Below are positions 10,971 through 22,055 of a stretch of DNA of 64,000 nucleotides, in pieces. The DNA is from Oscheius tipulae (taxonomy: Eukaryota > Nematoda > Chromadorea > Rhabditida > Rhabditidae), in the NCBI GenBank assembly GCA_037178975.1, contig JASJZH010000002.1, forward strand, positions 8,359,501 through 8,423,500, given 5' to 3'. Position 1 is the first letter of the stretch. Every line of letters starts with the position of its first letter. The translations under genes were made by a program, and so were the position numbers. The notes beneath the pieces are model-generated. The model had not been told where the DNA came from. It was given only the letters and a program-made list of their open reading frames with translations, and searched no databases.

Positions 10971-11416
10971 GACGAAGCTAGGAGTGGATCGGAAAATCGT
11001 GTTCCAGACGGGGATTCTTTCGACTTTGCAAAGCAATACAGTTTACGAGACAAAGCGTCGTTTCCTTAGTGTATGTAGTCTACGACGACAATACACATTC
11101 TCCAGGATGTAGATGATTTCATAGTCTGGGACTCATCGATTGTTTAACAAGGTGGTTCTGAGGCCTTTTTGGCTCGACACAGTATCAGCTTTTTCACAAA
11201 TATACTTTTTCGAAAGTTCTCGATTTGTTGTTTGCACTTGGATTCTACTTGGATCGCCGTAGGTTTCCATATTTCAGTTTTTAAATTTTGTGCTGTGTGA
11301 ATTTGCCTTAAAAATCCAGCGATTGATAGCTCTCAGCAAAAAAGTCTCTTTCAGTACCTTTTTCTTCTCAGTTCATATGACATCAAAGTTTTTTCATTGC
11401 CCTTAATCAAGAGTGA

Positions 11417-11686
11417 ATGTCTATCGGAATGGGTACCGATGAAAGCGCGGTTATCCAAGACGTGGTCGAAGATTTTGATCGCAGAAAAGAGATTTTTCTG
11501 GAGGAAATAAATCGAAAAGAAACGAACACTAATGCTTTTTATCAAAGTTTATCTGAGAAAGAAAACAATAAATGGAGCAAGGTATATAAATTACGGAGAT
11601 CCGAAAAACTGAGAAAGCCGAGAACAAAACAACCGAGAGCCAAAATTTGGCGTGTACGAGAAAAATACGTACGTGGTTTGAAATAA
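11417..11686 (+). CDS. Possible small coding exon, unrecognised
   Basis: An open frame of 89 codons with ATG start (MSIGMGTDESAVIQDVVEDF), charged and helix-like, possibly a coiled coil in its middle (EIFLEEINRKE). A GTATAT donor at about 11581 could end an exon after KENNKWSKV. No homology recognised and no flanking exons found. May be chance or a gene remnant. Confidence 0.25.
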   Translation: MSIGMGTDESAVIQDVVEDFDRRKEIFLEEINRKETNTNAFYQSLSEKENNKWSKVYKLRRSEKLRKPRTKQPRAKIWRVREKYVRGLK

Positions 11687-11839
11687 CGAATGGGCGGGAA
11701 GCGAGAGGAACTGTGAAGGATAAGAATAGAATGGGGCTTGCTGACACAAGTATCCTCATGGATTTAAAAATAAACGCATCCAAACTTTTGTTATATACGT
11801 TAGGCTATGCCCTTTCCCACCTTTTTGGCTAACTTCTTA

Positions 11840-12430
11840 TCCCTCAAACTCACTTCCACTTTTTGACCCCACTTTTTACCCTTTTATCGGCATCACTGAC
11901 CTAATCATCTAGAGCTTTTAAATGAAATTAATCGTACCTTCGCATGATGAGAAAAGTTGTATTCTGAGACACTGCCTCGGTGTTAACTGGATAATACGTT
12001 CGGTTATACTCTTCAAGCCACTGCTGTCCTTGTAAATCCGATTGAAGAGGAGTCGTTGCAGGAAAATTCTAAGAAACTAGCGGTCTCTGCATATTTGGCA
12101 AACCATGTAGCTGTAGATTATGTGACTGACTATTGAAACTATGGAGAGACCTGATGAAGAGAAAATGAAGTAAAAGCAAAAAACTATTACCTATTTTGGC
12201 GCTGACACAACCTCTCGACCTCGATCTTCTTGTTCTATGAACTCTCTAAAGCCATAAGGGAGAGCAGAAAAAATGACATACCTAGTCCTCCTATCCCGTC
12301 CATACTGAACCCTTTGAAGACGGTGCTCCGAATCATCCATTGCCAAGAAACTATCCAAGGAGCAAAAGCAATAACAACACAAAAAACTTTCTTTTTAGAA
12401 TTAAAGCAATCAAAACAGTAACTTGTCAAT
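11840..12430. other. Gene-free stretch before the LINE
   Basis: No exons recognised. 11840-11885 is a pyrimidine-rich CACTTTTTGACCC-like tract that echoes the minisatellite-like DNA at 16780-16850 and, inverted, 36485-36715. Confidence 0.35.
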
Positions 12431-12790
12431 TCAAAAAAGATCTGGCCCCGCGGGAAGCCTCTTCAATGGTCGGCGTCTCAAAACCCCGCAGGAGTTTGAC
12501 TCTTCTGCAGAGAGACTCTTCCAGGGCCTCTGCCGTTGATTCGGATAGAAATTTTAACCTTACCTTCAATGTGGCAACGTGGCATCTTTTGTTTTCTTTG
12601 ATTAGTAGAAGGTTGTTCCGGATCGCGCTCTACCAAGACGAAAACGAGCTACCAAGAAACAAGAGGCGACACCAATAGCAAGGCCGCCGGTCCACTCGCC
12701 AACCGCTACTGGAAGAAGAAAGCAGAGGATCCGTCTGAAGAATACCTGGGCAATACAGACGTACCCCGCCCATTCAATCTGAAGGGCACC

Positions 12791-13492
12791 ATGACTGCTA
12801 CGTTCGACTGTGCCACGTTCAATGTCCGCTCACTCCTGGGAAATACACGTCAAGTGGAACTGCAGGAAGCATTGAAAACTGTAAAATGGGATGTCGTAGC
12901 TCTCAACGAACTGCGGCTTCGAGGGAAACGTCTCTGGAGTACTATATTCGAAAAGCGATCTAAGAGGCTGTGGACATGGAGGAGCCCAAACGGAGCCACT
13001 CACAACCAAATCGACTTCATAGCTGGAAGAAGATCCCTGTCAGTAAAAGACATCTCGATTCTCAACAGACTTGACTACAATTCGGACCATCGCATGATCA
13101 GGATGCAATTCTGGAACAAAATCGCAAAGAAGGACAGGAGATTGCACTCTCGAAAAGCCAATTTGCGATTGATTCCATCTCTTTTCAAAAGCAATTTGCA
13201 GTTGGAAAGAAGCACTATAGTTCACGGAGACAATCACAATGTGGAGAAGCAATACGAGAACTTGCGGAGTAAGCTGAAGACTGCAGCCCGAACGGCAATG
13301 CAAATCGACACTCTTCCACCACGGGTTACAGCTGCAACGAAAATCCTCCTCCAATCACGACGGCTAGCAAGAGGCGATAACTCGGCGAACGGCAGAATCT
13401 CCTACTCCCTTCTCACTCAGCAAGCAAGGAGAGCTCTGAGAGACGATCTAGTGGCAAGGAAAGAAGTAGTTTTGCGACGAGCCGTTGAATAA
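12791..13492 (+). pseudogene. LINE endonuclease part with internal deletion
   Basis: Begins MTATFDCATFNVRSLLGNTR, the normal start of an EEP/AP-endonuclease domain (TxNVRSL), and reaches WDVVALNELRLRG. It then jumps to SPNGATHNQIDFIAGRR and YNSDHRMIRMQF, the C-terminal endonuclease blocks containing catalytic D and H. The middle (roughly 120 residues in intact relatives, including QETW-to-GGVG-type blocks) is missing at about 12930-12975. The linker to the RT follows (ARTAMQIDTLPPRV...) and the frame stops at TAA, about 13490. Confidence 0.8.
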
Positions 13493-13501
13493 GGAAGAAG
13501 C

Positions 13502-15109
13502 TTGAAAGATGCAGCGCTGACCATTCGCACAACCAAAAATAGGATGATGGCTGCGAGAAACAACATCAATAACTACTCACAACGAGACACGGCCAAGAAA
13601 TTCAAAGATTTCTTCGACAACTTATACGCTGATCAGGGACCTATCCCTCAATCAGAAGTCAGGAACTTTGAGGGTCTTCCCCGTTTTGAGCCGGACGAGG
13701 TCATTCACGCCATCACTCAACTTAGAAGATCAGGAGCCTCTGGTTCAGACGGAATATCACCTTCTATGCTGTTCCATGCGAGAGAAGAAGCCGGAATAGT
13801 AATCAGCAACATCCTGAATCACCTTGTAGACGGAGGAGCTGTGCCCAAGAAACTGACAGAAGCTATTGTCACTCTTCTTCACAAATCAGGAGATTCCGAT
13901 GACCCGGCGAACTTCAGACCCATTTGCCTCTTACAATCCTGTGCTAAAGTGCTCTCCCGTGTACTAATGAGAAGAATGGAACGATGTCTGGCAGACCAAG
14001 AGGACGAATGGCAAACCGGCTTCCGAAAGGGATATTCTACGATTGATAATCTGCACTCCGTCAAGCAGATCATCGAGAAAAGCACAGAGCATAACCTCAA
14101 ACTATGTTTGGGCTTTATCGACTCAAAGAAGGCTTTCGACACCATTAGCTGGCAATCCACTTGGAATGCGCTCACAGAAATGGGTGTGCACTCCACTCTC
14201 ATCCTGCTGCTCAGACGGCTCTACGAATCTGGCTCCACATTCATTCTGATCAACGGTAACCATGTTCCAGTTGATGTCAAAAGAGGAATGCGACAAGGTG
14301 ATGTTCTCAGCCCGAAGCTCTTCAACGCAACACTAAGCCATGCCATCAACAAGATCGACTGGGACGTAGAAGGGATCAGAATCAATGGACAACAGCTAGC
14401 CACTCTCGGCTACGCGGACGACTTGGTACTCTTTTCCAGAAGCCGTCCGGGAATGGAAAGGATGATGTGTAAACTGACCAATGCGATGAGAACGGTAGGA
14501 CTGGAGATCAACACAAAGAAGACGGTGCTTATGTCAAACATCCAAAACAAGGCGCCACTCATGGTCAACGGCTCCAGCCTCAACTTTGTGGACAAGTTCA
14601 TCTTCCTCGGATCGCAAATCTCCATCCCACTCTTCGACTACGATGAGATCAGACGACGGATGGGTCAAGCGTTTGGAGCTTTCAACAAAGTGACCAGTCT
14701 ACTAACATGTCGTCTACTCCCAATGGCGAAGCGAAGGCAGCTGTTCGAGTCTTACGTCACTCCGGTAGCATTGTACGGAGCAGAAAGCTGGTCTTTAAGA
14801 GAAGCTGAGAAGAACTACATCGAGGTTTGCCAAAGAAGAATGGAGAGAAGAATGATCGGGATAACCACCCTCGACAGATGGACGAACCAAAGGATCAGAG
14901 AAAGAACGAAACTGACTGATTGGAGGAAAAAGGCACTCGCGATGAAGCTTCGCTGGGCCGAGAAGACGATAAAGATGGAACCAAACCGTTGGACCAAAAT
15001 AACGACCGAATGGATCCCTTTCGAGAGTCGAAGACAGAGAGGTAGACAACGTCTACGATGGGTCGACGAAGTGCAGCAGACAATAGGACACTTTTGTAAA
15101 TTGAAGTGA
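13502..15109 (+). CDS. LINE reverse transcriptase (RTE-like)
   Basis: A 535-codon open frame continuing the endonuclease ORF after one TAA. RT blocks in order: SGASGSDGISPSMLFHA (block 1), ANFRPICLLQSCAKVLSRVL (block 2), WQTGFRKGYSTIDNL (block 2a), LGFIDSKKAFDTISW (block A, first catalytic Asp), GMRQGDVLSPKLFN (block B), LGYADDLVLFSRS (block C, the YADD active site), then LEINTKKTVLM and FIFLGSQIS (D/E) and the C-terminal RQRGRQRLRWVDEVQ. No stop interrupts these blocks, so the enzyme part may be recent. The given start is simply the first base after the stop region, not a real initiation site. Confidence 0.85.
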   Translation: MKDAALTIRTTKNRMMAARNNINNYSQRDTAKKFKDFFDNLYADQGPIPQSEVRNFEGLPRFEPDEVIHAITQLRRSGASGSDGISPSMLFHAREEAGIVISNILNHLVDGGAVPKKLTEAIVTLLHKSGDSDDPANFRPICLLQSCAKVLSRVLMRRMERCLADQEDEWQTGFRKGYSTIDNLHSVKQIIEKSTEHNLKLCLGFIDSKKAFDTISWQSTWNALTEMGVHSTLILLLRRLYESGSTFILINGNHVPVDVKRGMRQGDVLSPKLFNATLSHAINKIDWDVEGIRINGQQLATLGYADDLVLFSRSRPGMERMMCKLTNAMRTVGLEINTKKTVLMSNIQNKAPLMVNGSSLNFVDKFIFLGSQISIPLFDYDEIRRRMGQAFGAFNKVTSLLTCRLLPMAKRRQLFESYVTPVALYGAESWSLREAEKNYIEVCQRRMERRMIGITTLDRWTNQRIRERTKLTDWRKKALAMKLRWAEKTIKMEPNRWTKITTEWIPFESRRQRGRQRLRWVDEVQQTIGHFCKLK

Positions 15110-15190
15110 ACTCTTGGCATGTCAAGGATAATAGGCTTTTGGTTACTGTAGAAATTGACTCCGGAGAAATTGACTCTTGTTCCTTATGGT

Positions 15191-15544
15191 CCATTTAAAA
15201 AGTTTCAGCTTACATATCTGGAACTGTGGTAGCAGATTGTGGTAATGATGATTAATTTAACATACCCTTTTGAGGCTACATTGTATACTTTTTTGGCTCG
15301 TTTTATCTGTGGTATTTAGAAAGAATGAGTTAACATTGTCACCGGGGATACTTGAGTGGGATTCCAGAAAAGCATTGGTTGATCTCAATGTTCACAAGTA
15401 GATTATGGCACATTTGCACTCCGATCGAACGAGCAGTACGATCTTTATTGCTGAAATGTCAACTTTGCTATTCACGTGTTTTCGCAGACCATTTCTAAAA
15501 CATCTGTTTGCGCCTTGATCTCTTATCTCTTTGAGTTTCTTACA
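15191..15544. other. Spacer between the LINE and the srh-like gene
   Basis: No coding signal found. It would contain the promoter of the receptor gene. Confidence 0.3.
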
Positions 15545-16731
15545 ATGTGGCAGCCCAACCCCTACTTTGATCCCGATCCACCAGCTTTTCATATTTGGCC
15601 AAAAATAATTACTATATTTGATGTAATGACGGTCGCTCTGGCAATCTACTGTATCGCCTTCAAATCTCCTAGGCAGATGACAAAGTACTACAAGCTAATG
15701 CTCATCCTGAATATCTTATAGTGGGTTATACCAGGGCTGAAATTAAGTGGTTCAGTTTTCATCTCTATACAGTTATCCTCTTTGTGTTGAGTCTTCCAGT
15801 AGTTATTATGCCTTATAGAGCATTTTATTCGACAGGCCTCTATACCTTCATTGGTATTCCAGAATTGTGGCAATTCGTTATAGCTGCTGCAATTTTCACA
15901 GGTATGTGTTGTACCTCACACGTTATCAATAAAAAAAACCTCAAGCAATTGGAGCATCGGTGGCTCAATTATTCGTAATTAGAATGGAACTACTGTTTTC
16001 GAAAAGCTTTCGATATGGATGTTACCGCTACGTGAGCTTTTTCGTCAAATATGGAACCCATCTCTTCCCTATTCTCTCTCTAGTTTTGTGGATCCCTTCC
16101 CTTCTGATAGTAGATCAAGCTGCTGCTAAACGACTTCAAGTTGAGTGGCTTGGCAATATTACCGAGTTGTTGTACGAGAAAAGGCGTATGCAGCAGATAT
16201 AACAGATACTTGGTGGCAAATGTTGTGCATAGTTTTGGGCGTAATTGCAATGACTCTACTTAGTATGACCACAATTATCTGCCCTTGTATCTCATTTTGG
16301 ATTCTTAATCAGCAGAAAGAAAGTATGTCGGAAAAAACAAAAACGATGCACAGGACATGGCTAAAATCTCTTATTGCACAGGTCAGTCACGACTCGTCCG
16401 TTTTAAACGATCTTCAAGTTTTCAGATACTTGTATCAGAAGTATTTTTCATTTTTCCGATTTACTCCCTATTCTTAATGCTTATTTGGATGTCTAGAAGG
16501 GCCGATATAGCAGTGTTCTTATTTCTTATAAATGGGTGCAGTTCGCCCTTGGGAGCTATGACTTTGCTCCTAGCTTCAAGACCCTATCGAGAGTTCATCG
16601 TCGGGATCTGTGGGTCTCAGTTTTTCCACAAACGGTTGAAATGTTCAGTCAAACGAAACGAGAAGACACCTTTGGTGGTATCTGGGCTCAATATTGTTGT
16701 TGTCAACGAACGAAGAGATAATCTGCGTTAG
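15545..16731 (+). CDS. srh-like 7TM chemoreceptor (possible frame break in the middle)
   Basis: Nematode Srh-family serpentine receptor, expected in ciliated sensory neurons. Exons 15545-15720, 15756-15901 and 15946 onward join in frame across introns of only 35 nt (GTGGGT...TTCAG) and 44 nt (GTATGT...CTCAAG). A last exon starts at 16425 after a 44-nt intron (GTCAGT...TTTTCAG). Family marks: IFDVMTVALAIYCIAFKSPR near TM1 (family Y-C-I-L-F-K-T-P), IGASVAQLFVIRMELLF, PSLLIVDQAAAKR, MHRTWLKSLIAQ, and the C-terminal ASRPYREFI. Between about 16140 and 16200 the frame changes from ...DQAAAKRLQVEWLGNITEL to ITDTWWQMLCIVLGV, and I could not find a GT-AG intron that repairs it. This copy may therefore be a young pseudogene, or an unusual intron is present. 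Confidence 0.65.
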
Positions 16732-16769
16732 AGTTAATGGCCCGCCCTTTTTTACTGTACGGGTATCCT

Positions 16770-17430
16770 TTTAAACTCATTTCTTAATCCTCAAATCACT
16801 CTTTGAACCCGTTTCCCGTCCCTTGAACCCAACTCCTTATCCAAGTACCCTAGAGATGCTCAATGACATTCAACCTGATTCCTTCGAACTTTGCCCGGTT
16901 TCTATTCCCTTTTGTATACCTGCCTGGACCTCCTCCCCCCCCACTTCCACCCGCCCGCAAGTTTCCATCCAGTCGAGCCATTTTTACAGAAGCAATGTTC
17001 TTGCAAAGAAGCTATCCCCAAACTGACTCGTCTTGTAATCAATTAGTGTGCGCACAAAGTAGTGCACACTAATTGCACTAATGGCTTCAGGCAGACAGAT
17101 GCGAGAACAATATAAAATAAATTTAAAACAAGGGATGCTAACGCCCCTTGGGGCTCAAAATAAAGCCTCATTCCTTCCAAATCTGCTCGATTTGTATTTC
17201 CTTCTGTCCAAACCGTCCTAACCCTTTCCTTCCACTTCAACCTGTCCGCATTCCCTCCAATCGAGGTACCGTGACAGGAGCAACGTCCTCCCAAGTCCTC
17301 TTACTTCCCGAACTGACTCGATTTGGCTTGACTTGCCAACAATTAATGTGCGCACAAAATAGTGCTCACTAATTGGCAATATTGGCTTCAGACAGACAGA
17401 CAGAGACGCGAGGACATTTTAAACTAGATG
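16770..17430 (+). repeat. Interspersed repeat family R2, two tandem diverged copies
   Basis: About 16860-17125 and 17126-17425 are roughly 290-nt copies. Each runs through a CTGTCC/TCCTTCTG pyrimidine-rich part, TCCCTCCAATCGAG, ACAGGAGCAACGT, CCGAACTGACTCG, AATTAATGTGCGCACAAA and GGCTTCAGACAGACAGA. A third copy lies at 42714-42900 and related ends at 9735-9850 and 17510-17640. A tract of GAACCC repeats (16790-16840) precedes it. No coding capacity seen. Confidence 0.6.
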
Positions 17431-17639
17431 CAGCGATACTTTAGAATAGGACCAGCCGTCCCTTAGTCTTGGCTTAGCATCGACAAGTGATGACTCCGCC
17501 GCTTCTCCAATAGCCTAAGTTCCCAAGTTTCCACAAAGCTGACTTGTCAACTTAATTCTTTAATTGCCACCTTTTTGCTCGTGGGGACGCACGGATGGAC
17601 AAACAGACGGACAGGCACCATTGTGCTTTAGTATTAGAG

Positions 17640-18890
17640 AGATAGGATACTTGTTTGTACGAACACAAACATTATTCACAGCAATGTGAACGCTACCCTC
17701 GCCGCTTGTTTGAGTCGAAATTAGCGAGAAGTAAAAATAATTGCTTGTCGCATCGGAAATGCCATGACGACTTTTACGTACTTTTCAAATTTTGGCGGAA
17801 AATTTAAGAGTTTAGAACAAAATTTTCGTTTTCAAAGCGCTGTAGCCCCGATTTTTTTTTGGGAAATTTCACCCGTCACGCCTCGTGGATATTTTCGGGT
17901 AATTCTGGTATGTATCGAAAACACTTGATGAATACTACCTGTATATACCATCCATATGAGTAGGACACTACGCGATGTATAATTATATAGTGTTTCTGAT
18001 ATTCCCGATGTTCCAAGGCGTTAGAACCATACACCCTCGTTGAATGTTTGAAGAATTTTTTTTACTTCCTGTGGATTCAAACTTAAAAGTTCGCAATTAA
18101 TCAAGAATCCTCGTGGATCTAAACTATGAAAGCACAGTAGTGTCTGTGGTTGACCCTGGGTGTTTATTTGTCTGCTTGTTTGTCCGAGGCCACGAAACAG
18201 AAGCGGTCAATGAATTATTACCAAAAGTTTGTAAGTCAATTTTCGCCTGTCTCATGCGAACTGGTTGTAAACTTAAAACGCGTTAATTTTTGTAATCTTT
18301 AAAAAGATACTTTGTAACAGAACCGTAAAAACCGTTTTGATCCCTCCTTCTCTTAATCACGTAGCTGATCACCATTTGACCCCAATTAACTGCAACCTTT
18401 CTAATGACCTTGGGAAGTACGTAGCGAGCTTCCCGAGACAGCTGGTGTGGTAAACAGACAAAAAGTACAGAGTACAATTCAGAACTCCAGTCTAGGGATG
18501 ATGAAAAACGTGCGGCTGTAAAGATTGAACCTTTGTCCACCCAGAATCTTTTTTGTGAATTGAGGATAATGTGCACTGAAACCTGACATTTCATTGTTGG
18601 ATTCCGGCAATTACCGCTTCCTTCTGCTCTTGGTCACACAGTAATTCTCAACATGATGCCATTTTTGAACGGAACATCGGTGGTTTTTTGTAGGTATAAT
18701 GCTCAGAAATTATCGAATGAAAGTTATGAAGGAGAAGTATTTTACGCATCCTTGAACTGCGAACAGTCGAATGATGCAATCGTTCGAAATTAAAAAAACT
18801 TTTCCCAAGGGTTAAAGAATTGGTACAAACGCATACCAGAAAGAAAAACACCCTGTACATAGAGACGGTATAATGTATTTGTCACAGAGA
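17640..18890. other. Gene-free stretch
   Basis: No exons recognised. Minus-strand open frames near 18.3-18.6 and 18.65-18.86 kb have no family signals. The DNA looks like old transposon debris. Confidence 0.35.
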
Positions 18891-18899
18891 AAAAGGATG

Positions 18900-18990
18900 A
18901 AAGTCGTTGAACAGACTGGGAATCGAATGTGGGACCGCAACTCCATGCTTCAATCATGCGTAGTGCGTAAATGACAAGCTACCGGTGCGT
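18900..18990 (-). repeat. Possible tRNA-derived SINE head
   Basis: Minus strand reads GGTAGCTTGTCATTTACGCA (A-box-like), then GGAGTTGCGGTCCC, then ACATTCGATTCCCAG (B-box-like). Spacing of about 45 nt fits an internal Pol III promoter. No acceptor stem closes, so this is not a functional tRNA. Confidence 0.35.
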
Positions 18991-19139
18991 GATACCTCGA
19001 AGCGCCCGCTCAAGTGGTACGGGTGAAATCCACCCGACATGAGTACGGGTACAAATCCAGACAGCAGTACGAACGAACTTTTACTTATCAGCTGGATCAC
19101 TATGTTATGAGCAATCAATACGAGGAAGTTACACAAACA

Positions 19140-19450
19140 TGATATAGCATAACCTACAAGACAGAAATTACCCAGATCCATCTAGAGCTCGATGTGAGGT
19201 ACTTAACCACGTTCGGAGTGCCCCACGACGACAAATGCCTTCTTTCCCATCTTGTGGATCTTTCCTATCTCCATTACTGTTTTCATGATCCGGTCACGCA
19301 TTCTTAAGTTCCTATTCATGCAATCATATTTGAGTAGTCATACAAAAAAATTATACCAAAGTTTGCTGAAAGTCCTGACTTTTCAAGCAATGCTCCCGCC
19401 ACTTTACATCCTGGGAATAAGCTCTTTCATGGCTGACTTAATGTTAATAA
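19140..19450 (+). pseudogene. srd chemoreceptor pseudogene, cut by a SINE
   Basis: Matches the last exon of the two srd genes at 22.7 and 24.3 kb: TACAAGACAGAAATTACCCA, then FPISITVFMIRSRILKFLF, then LLKVLTFQAMLPPLYILGI and SSFMADLMLIKA. The upstream part has stops and frame breaks. The alignment ends abruptly at about 19450, exactly where the SINE begins, so the receptor's final TM7/PYR part is missing. The N-terminal exons were not found. Confidence 0.75.
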
Positions 19451-19705
19451 AAGCGGCAGGATGGTAATGGTGGTGCCCTAATAAAAGGGTCCCAAGTTCG
19501 ATACTCGCCGCGGCCCAACCAAGGCCTCCATCCTCCCGCACGTCGGTAAATTAGTAGTAGCTTGCTACGAAGGTGAAGGCGTTCCTAGAAAAGGTTGGTC
19601 AACTTTGGGACGTAATGCCACGCGACCTGGCCCCTCGGGAAGCCTCCGCAACGGTCGGTGTCGCAAAACTTCGCAGGAGCTTGACTAACAGAGCACTCCA
19701 AGGCC
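19450..19705 (+). repeat. tRNA-derived SINE (family S1), copy 1
   Basis: The head folds like a tRNA: GCGGCAGGATGGTAATGGTG (A box), AAGGGTCCCAAGTTCGATAC (B box), closing TCGCCGCGGC. The body reads CCTCCATCCTCC, CGTCGGTAAATTAGTAGTAG, CTTGCTACGAAGGTGAAGGC and GACCTGGCCCCTCGGGAAGC. A second copy lies inverted at 58480-58725, and the last block also occurs at the 5' end of the LINE (12441-12505). Confidence 0.7.
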
Positions 19706-20045
19706 CTGAAGATTATGCTCTGTGTTTTCTGGGATATCGAAGGAGTGGCGCACTGGGAACTGGTGGATGCTGGAACTATCCTTACGGTCGCCATATACAG
19801 CCAGCATTTTGAAAAGGTTGTCGTTGCACTTCGTCAGAAATGGCCACTGATGTCGAAGGTCATCCTGCAGATGGACAACGCGCGCTCCTATTCTGCAAAA
19901 CTCATCCGCTCCAAGATCCACGAGCTTGGTTGGGAGATTCCACCCCATCTACTTATAGCCCGGACCTTACCCCGACTATTATCTGTTCTACGAACGTGGC
20001 ATCCGTAAGCTACCCGTGAAATGGGCAGACGTGGTAATGATGATC
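19706..20045 (+). pseudogene. mariner transposase fragment
   Basis: Translates to MLCVFWDIEGVAHWELVDAG, LRQKWPLMSKVILQMDNARS and KIHELGWEIPPHL, matching mariner MLCVWWDxxGVVYYELL, QHDNARPH and LGWEVLPHPPYSPDLAP. After HELGW the frame shifts (PYSPDL-like sequence continues in another frame: PGPYPDYYLFYE). The catalytic DNA(R) block is present, but the N-terminal HTH and ends are lost. Mariner relatives are common in nematodes. Confidence 0.8.
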
Positions 20046-20049
20046 ACAA

Positions 20050-22055
20050 CGAATTAAAAAATCGTTTGGAAGTCAATAAATTTTTGCATTTGAAAAAGCG
20101 AAAAGACTTAGTTGCCAACTCAATACATTCAAGTATCATTCCGACCAGCACGTTCCGTGGCATGGTCGCTGCTTAAACGCGTACTGAAATAAATTATGAT
20201 GTTGAAACAGGAGATCAAGTCGGTCAACTGGCTGACGTTATGTGCACCTTGTGACCTGGATACAAACTTTAGAGGGTCGACTTGTGAGACAAAGTATGGA
20301 GAGTACAAGCATGATATTATTAGCAACAGAGATTAGTAGTCATTCTGTAGTCTGTACCAGTTGCGTACTATCTTCAAATTTGTGAGAACCCGTATTCGTG
20401 GTGGAATCATTACTATCCCGTATTTTCTCGACGGGTCAAAATATGATTGGAGCCCAAATTCGTGGAGCGACCATTTCGATTTAATGACAAGTAGATAAAA
20501 AAACGGAAGTAGTTTTACCAATCTGCATTTTTTGTCTTTTTAGATATGGTCAAACAAGATTGTACGGGCTAGAAACTTCCTCAGAAGATGACTAGAATAA
20601 ATCCCTTCTCCATTGATTGGATTCATAGACATATTGTACTATTAGAAATCAAGAGAGATCGCTACAAATTAAGACATTTTCGTCTAAAAACTAATGACTG
20701 TTTGTTCCGATGCACTTTAGCATACTTTCTATATCTCGTAATTACACCAAAAATTCCTTTTTCAAGGTGATATGCATTAACCTACAACCGCTACACGTTA
20801 ACTAATTGGTTGCCCACTACACTTCTTTAATATGCAAGAACTGTTGAGTGAATCACCTCGAGACCTAAATATCTAAGCACACCAATGTACGCTGAATATC
20901 TATGGCAGAAAACAGACGGATCACCCTGTAGCAAGAAAGTTTCTGTTTCGTAGTTAGTGTTCCCTCATCTCTTACGACTAATTAACAGAATGTTTTCAAA
21001 GGACGGAGGCAATTTGTTAGCATTTAGGTGGGACGGAAAGGTGATGGGAACACATTAACAAAACCAAAATGACGGTTCAAGTTCAAGAAACGAGACTTCC
21101 GATTGGTTTGCTCGGCCGGTATAAAAAAATGTCGGGAGCCAACACATTAACAAGTATCTTAAACTAAAGGGCTAGTTATCCTACCTTTACAATTGGCAAA
21201 AGGCATCCGTCTGCGACACAAGTCAACTTTAATCTGGGATAGCACTTGACAATGTTTGTGGTCTTTTGTCAAGTAATGTCCTAGATTAGAGTTGAAAAGA
21301 CAAGTCAGGACAGTTCAAGCTAGAAAACGAGCATTGAAAGTGTGAGTCGCTTTGCCAAGAGCGTAAGCGACTGGCTGTTAATACTCTATAACTTGTCCCA
21401 GCAATTAAATCTATGCAAGACAAGCAGGGGTGGCAGAAAATTTGCAAAAAAAAAAACAACTTTAGTCCAGCATTGAACTATTAAAATTTTTTGTGAAGTT
21501 GTTCCTAACTTTTGGCTCAGACATTTCCGTCCTCGTAGCATTGAAGGATATACGGTAACCCTCTTTACATTTTAAGGATGCGGTTCAAGGAATTAACAGA
21601 CGCTTTTCATTAATATTTTCTCGAACATATACATGTGTCACTGCTTTTCCCTGCCTCCCTGTTAACACTAAATTAAAGCCTTCATCTTTTCCTTCCCTTA
21701 CCAACAACAGGCATTTACCGGAGCGTCATTGACTACATATGACGTACAAAACAGTTGCATCCTGTTGGTGCGTAATGATTGTGCAAATGTTTCGCACACT
21801 CAATCAGAATGGAATTTCCCTTGACATTTGCGGTTTAACTAAAAGAGTGAATGTAAATTGTAGTGAAAAGTCTAAAAGTTCATCAGAAGCGGCTGTAACA
21901 TGTCTTAGGCCTTGTTTTTAAATTTTTTATTTATATCAAATCTGATACAGGTTTTGTAGTAATTTGCTCTCTGCAAGCGTGCAAACATTCGCTGTCATAC
22001 ATCGATGCCCCGCCTTTGGAGCAATTATCACTGTTAACAAGTTTTCTTGATCATA
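20050..22055. other. Gene-free stretch
   Basis: No exons recognised on either strand. The final 300 bases would hold the promoter of the first srd gene. Confidence 0.4.

Larger units (their letters stand above)
12435..15190 (+). mobile_element. RTE-clade non-LTR retrotransposon (LINE), 5' end damaged
   Basis: One element carries, in order, a 5' segment (12441-12535) shared with the SINE at 19620-19700, an apurinic endonuclease remnant, and a full-looking reverse transcriptase. The 3' tail ends near 15110-15190 without a clear poly-A. The RT plus the C-terminal RWVDEVQQ-type block, single-ORF layout and no RNase H or gag-like ORF1 are typical of the RTE clade (C. elegans RTE-1 type). An internal deletion in the endonuclease and one in-frame TAA between the two parts make the copy non-autonomous as read. 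Target-site duplications were not identified. Confidence 0.85.

Noticed and set aside
19450-19515. Functional tRNA
   Set aside because: Acceptor ends pair and A/B boxes are visible, but the anticodon arm is poor and the sequence continues as a SINE body also found at 58.5 kb.
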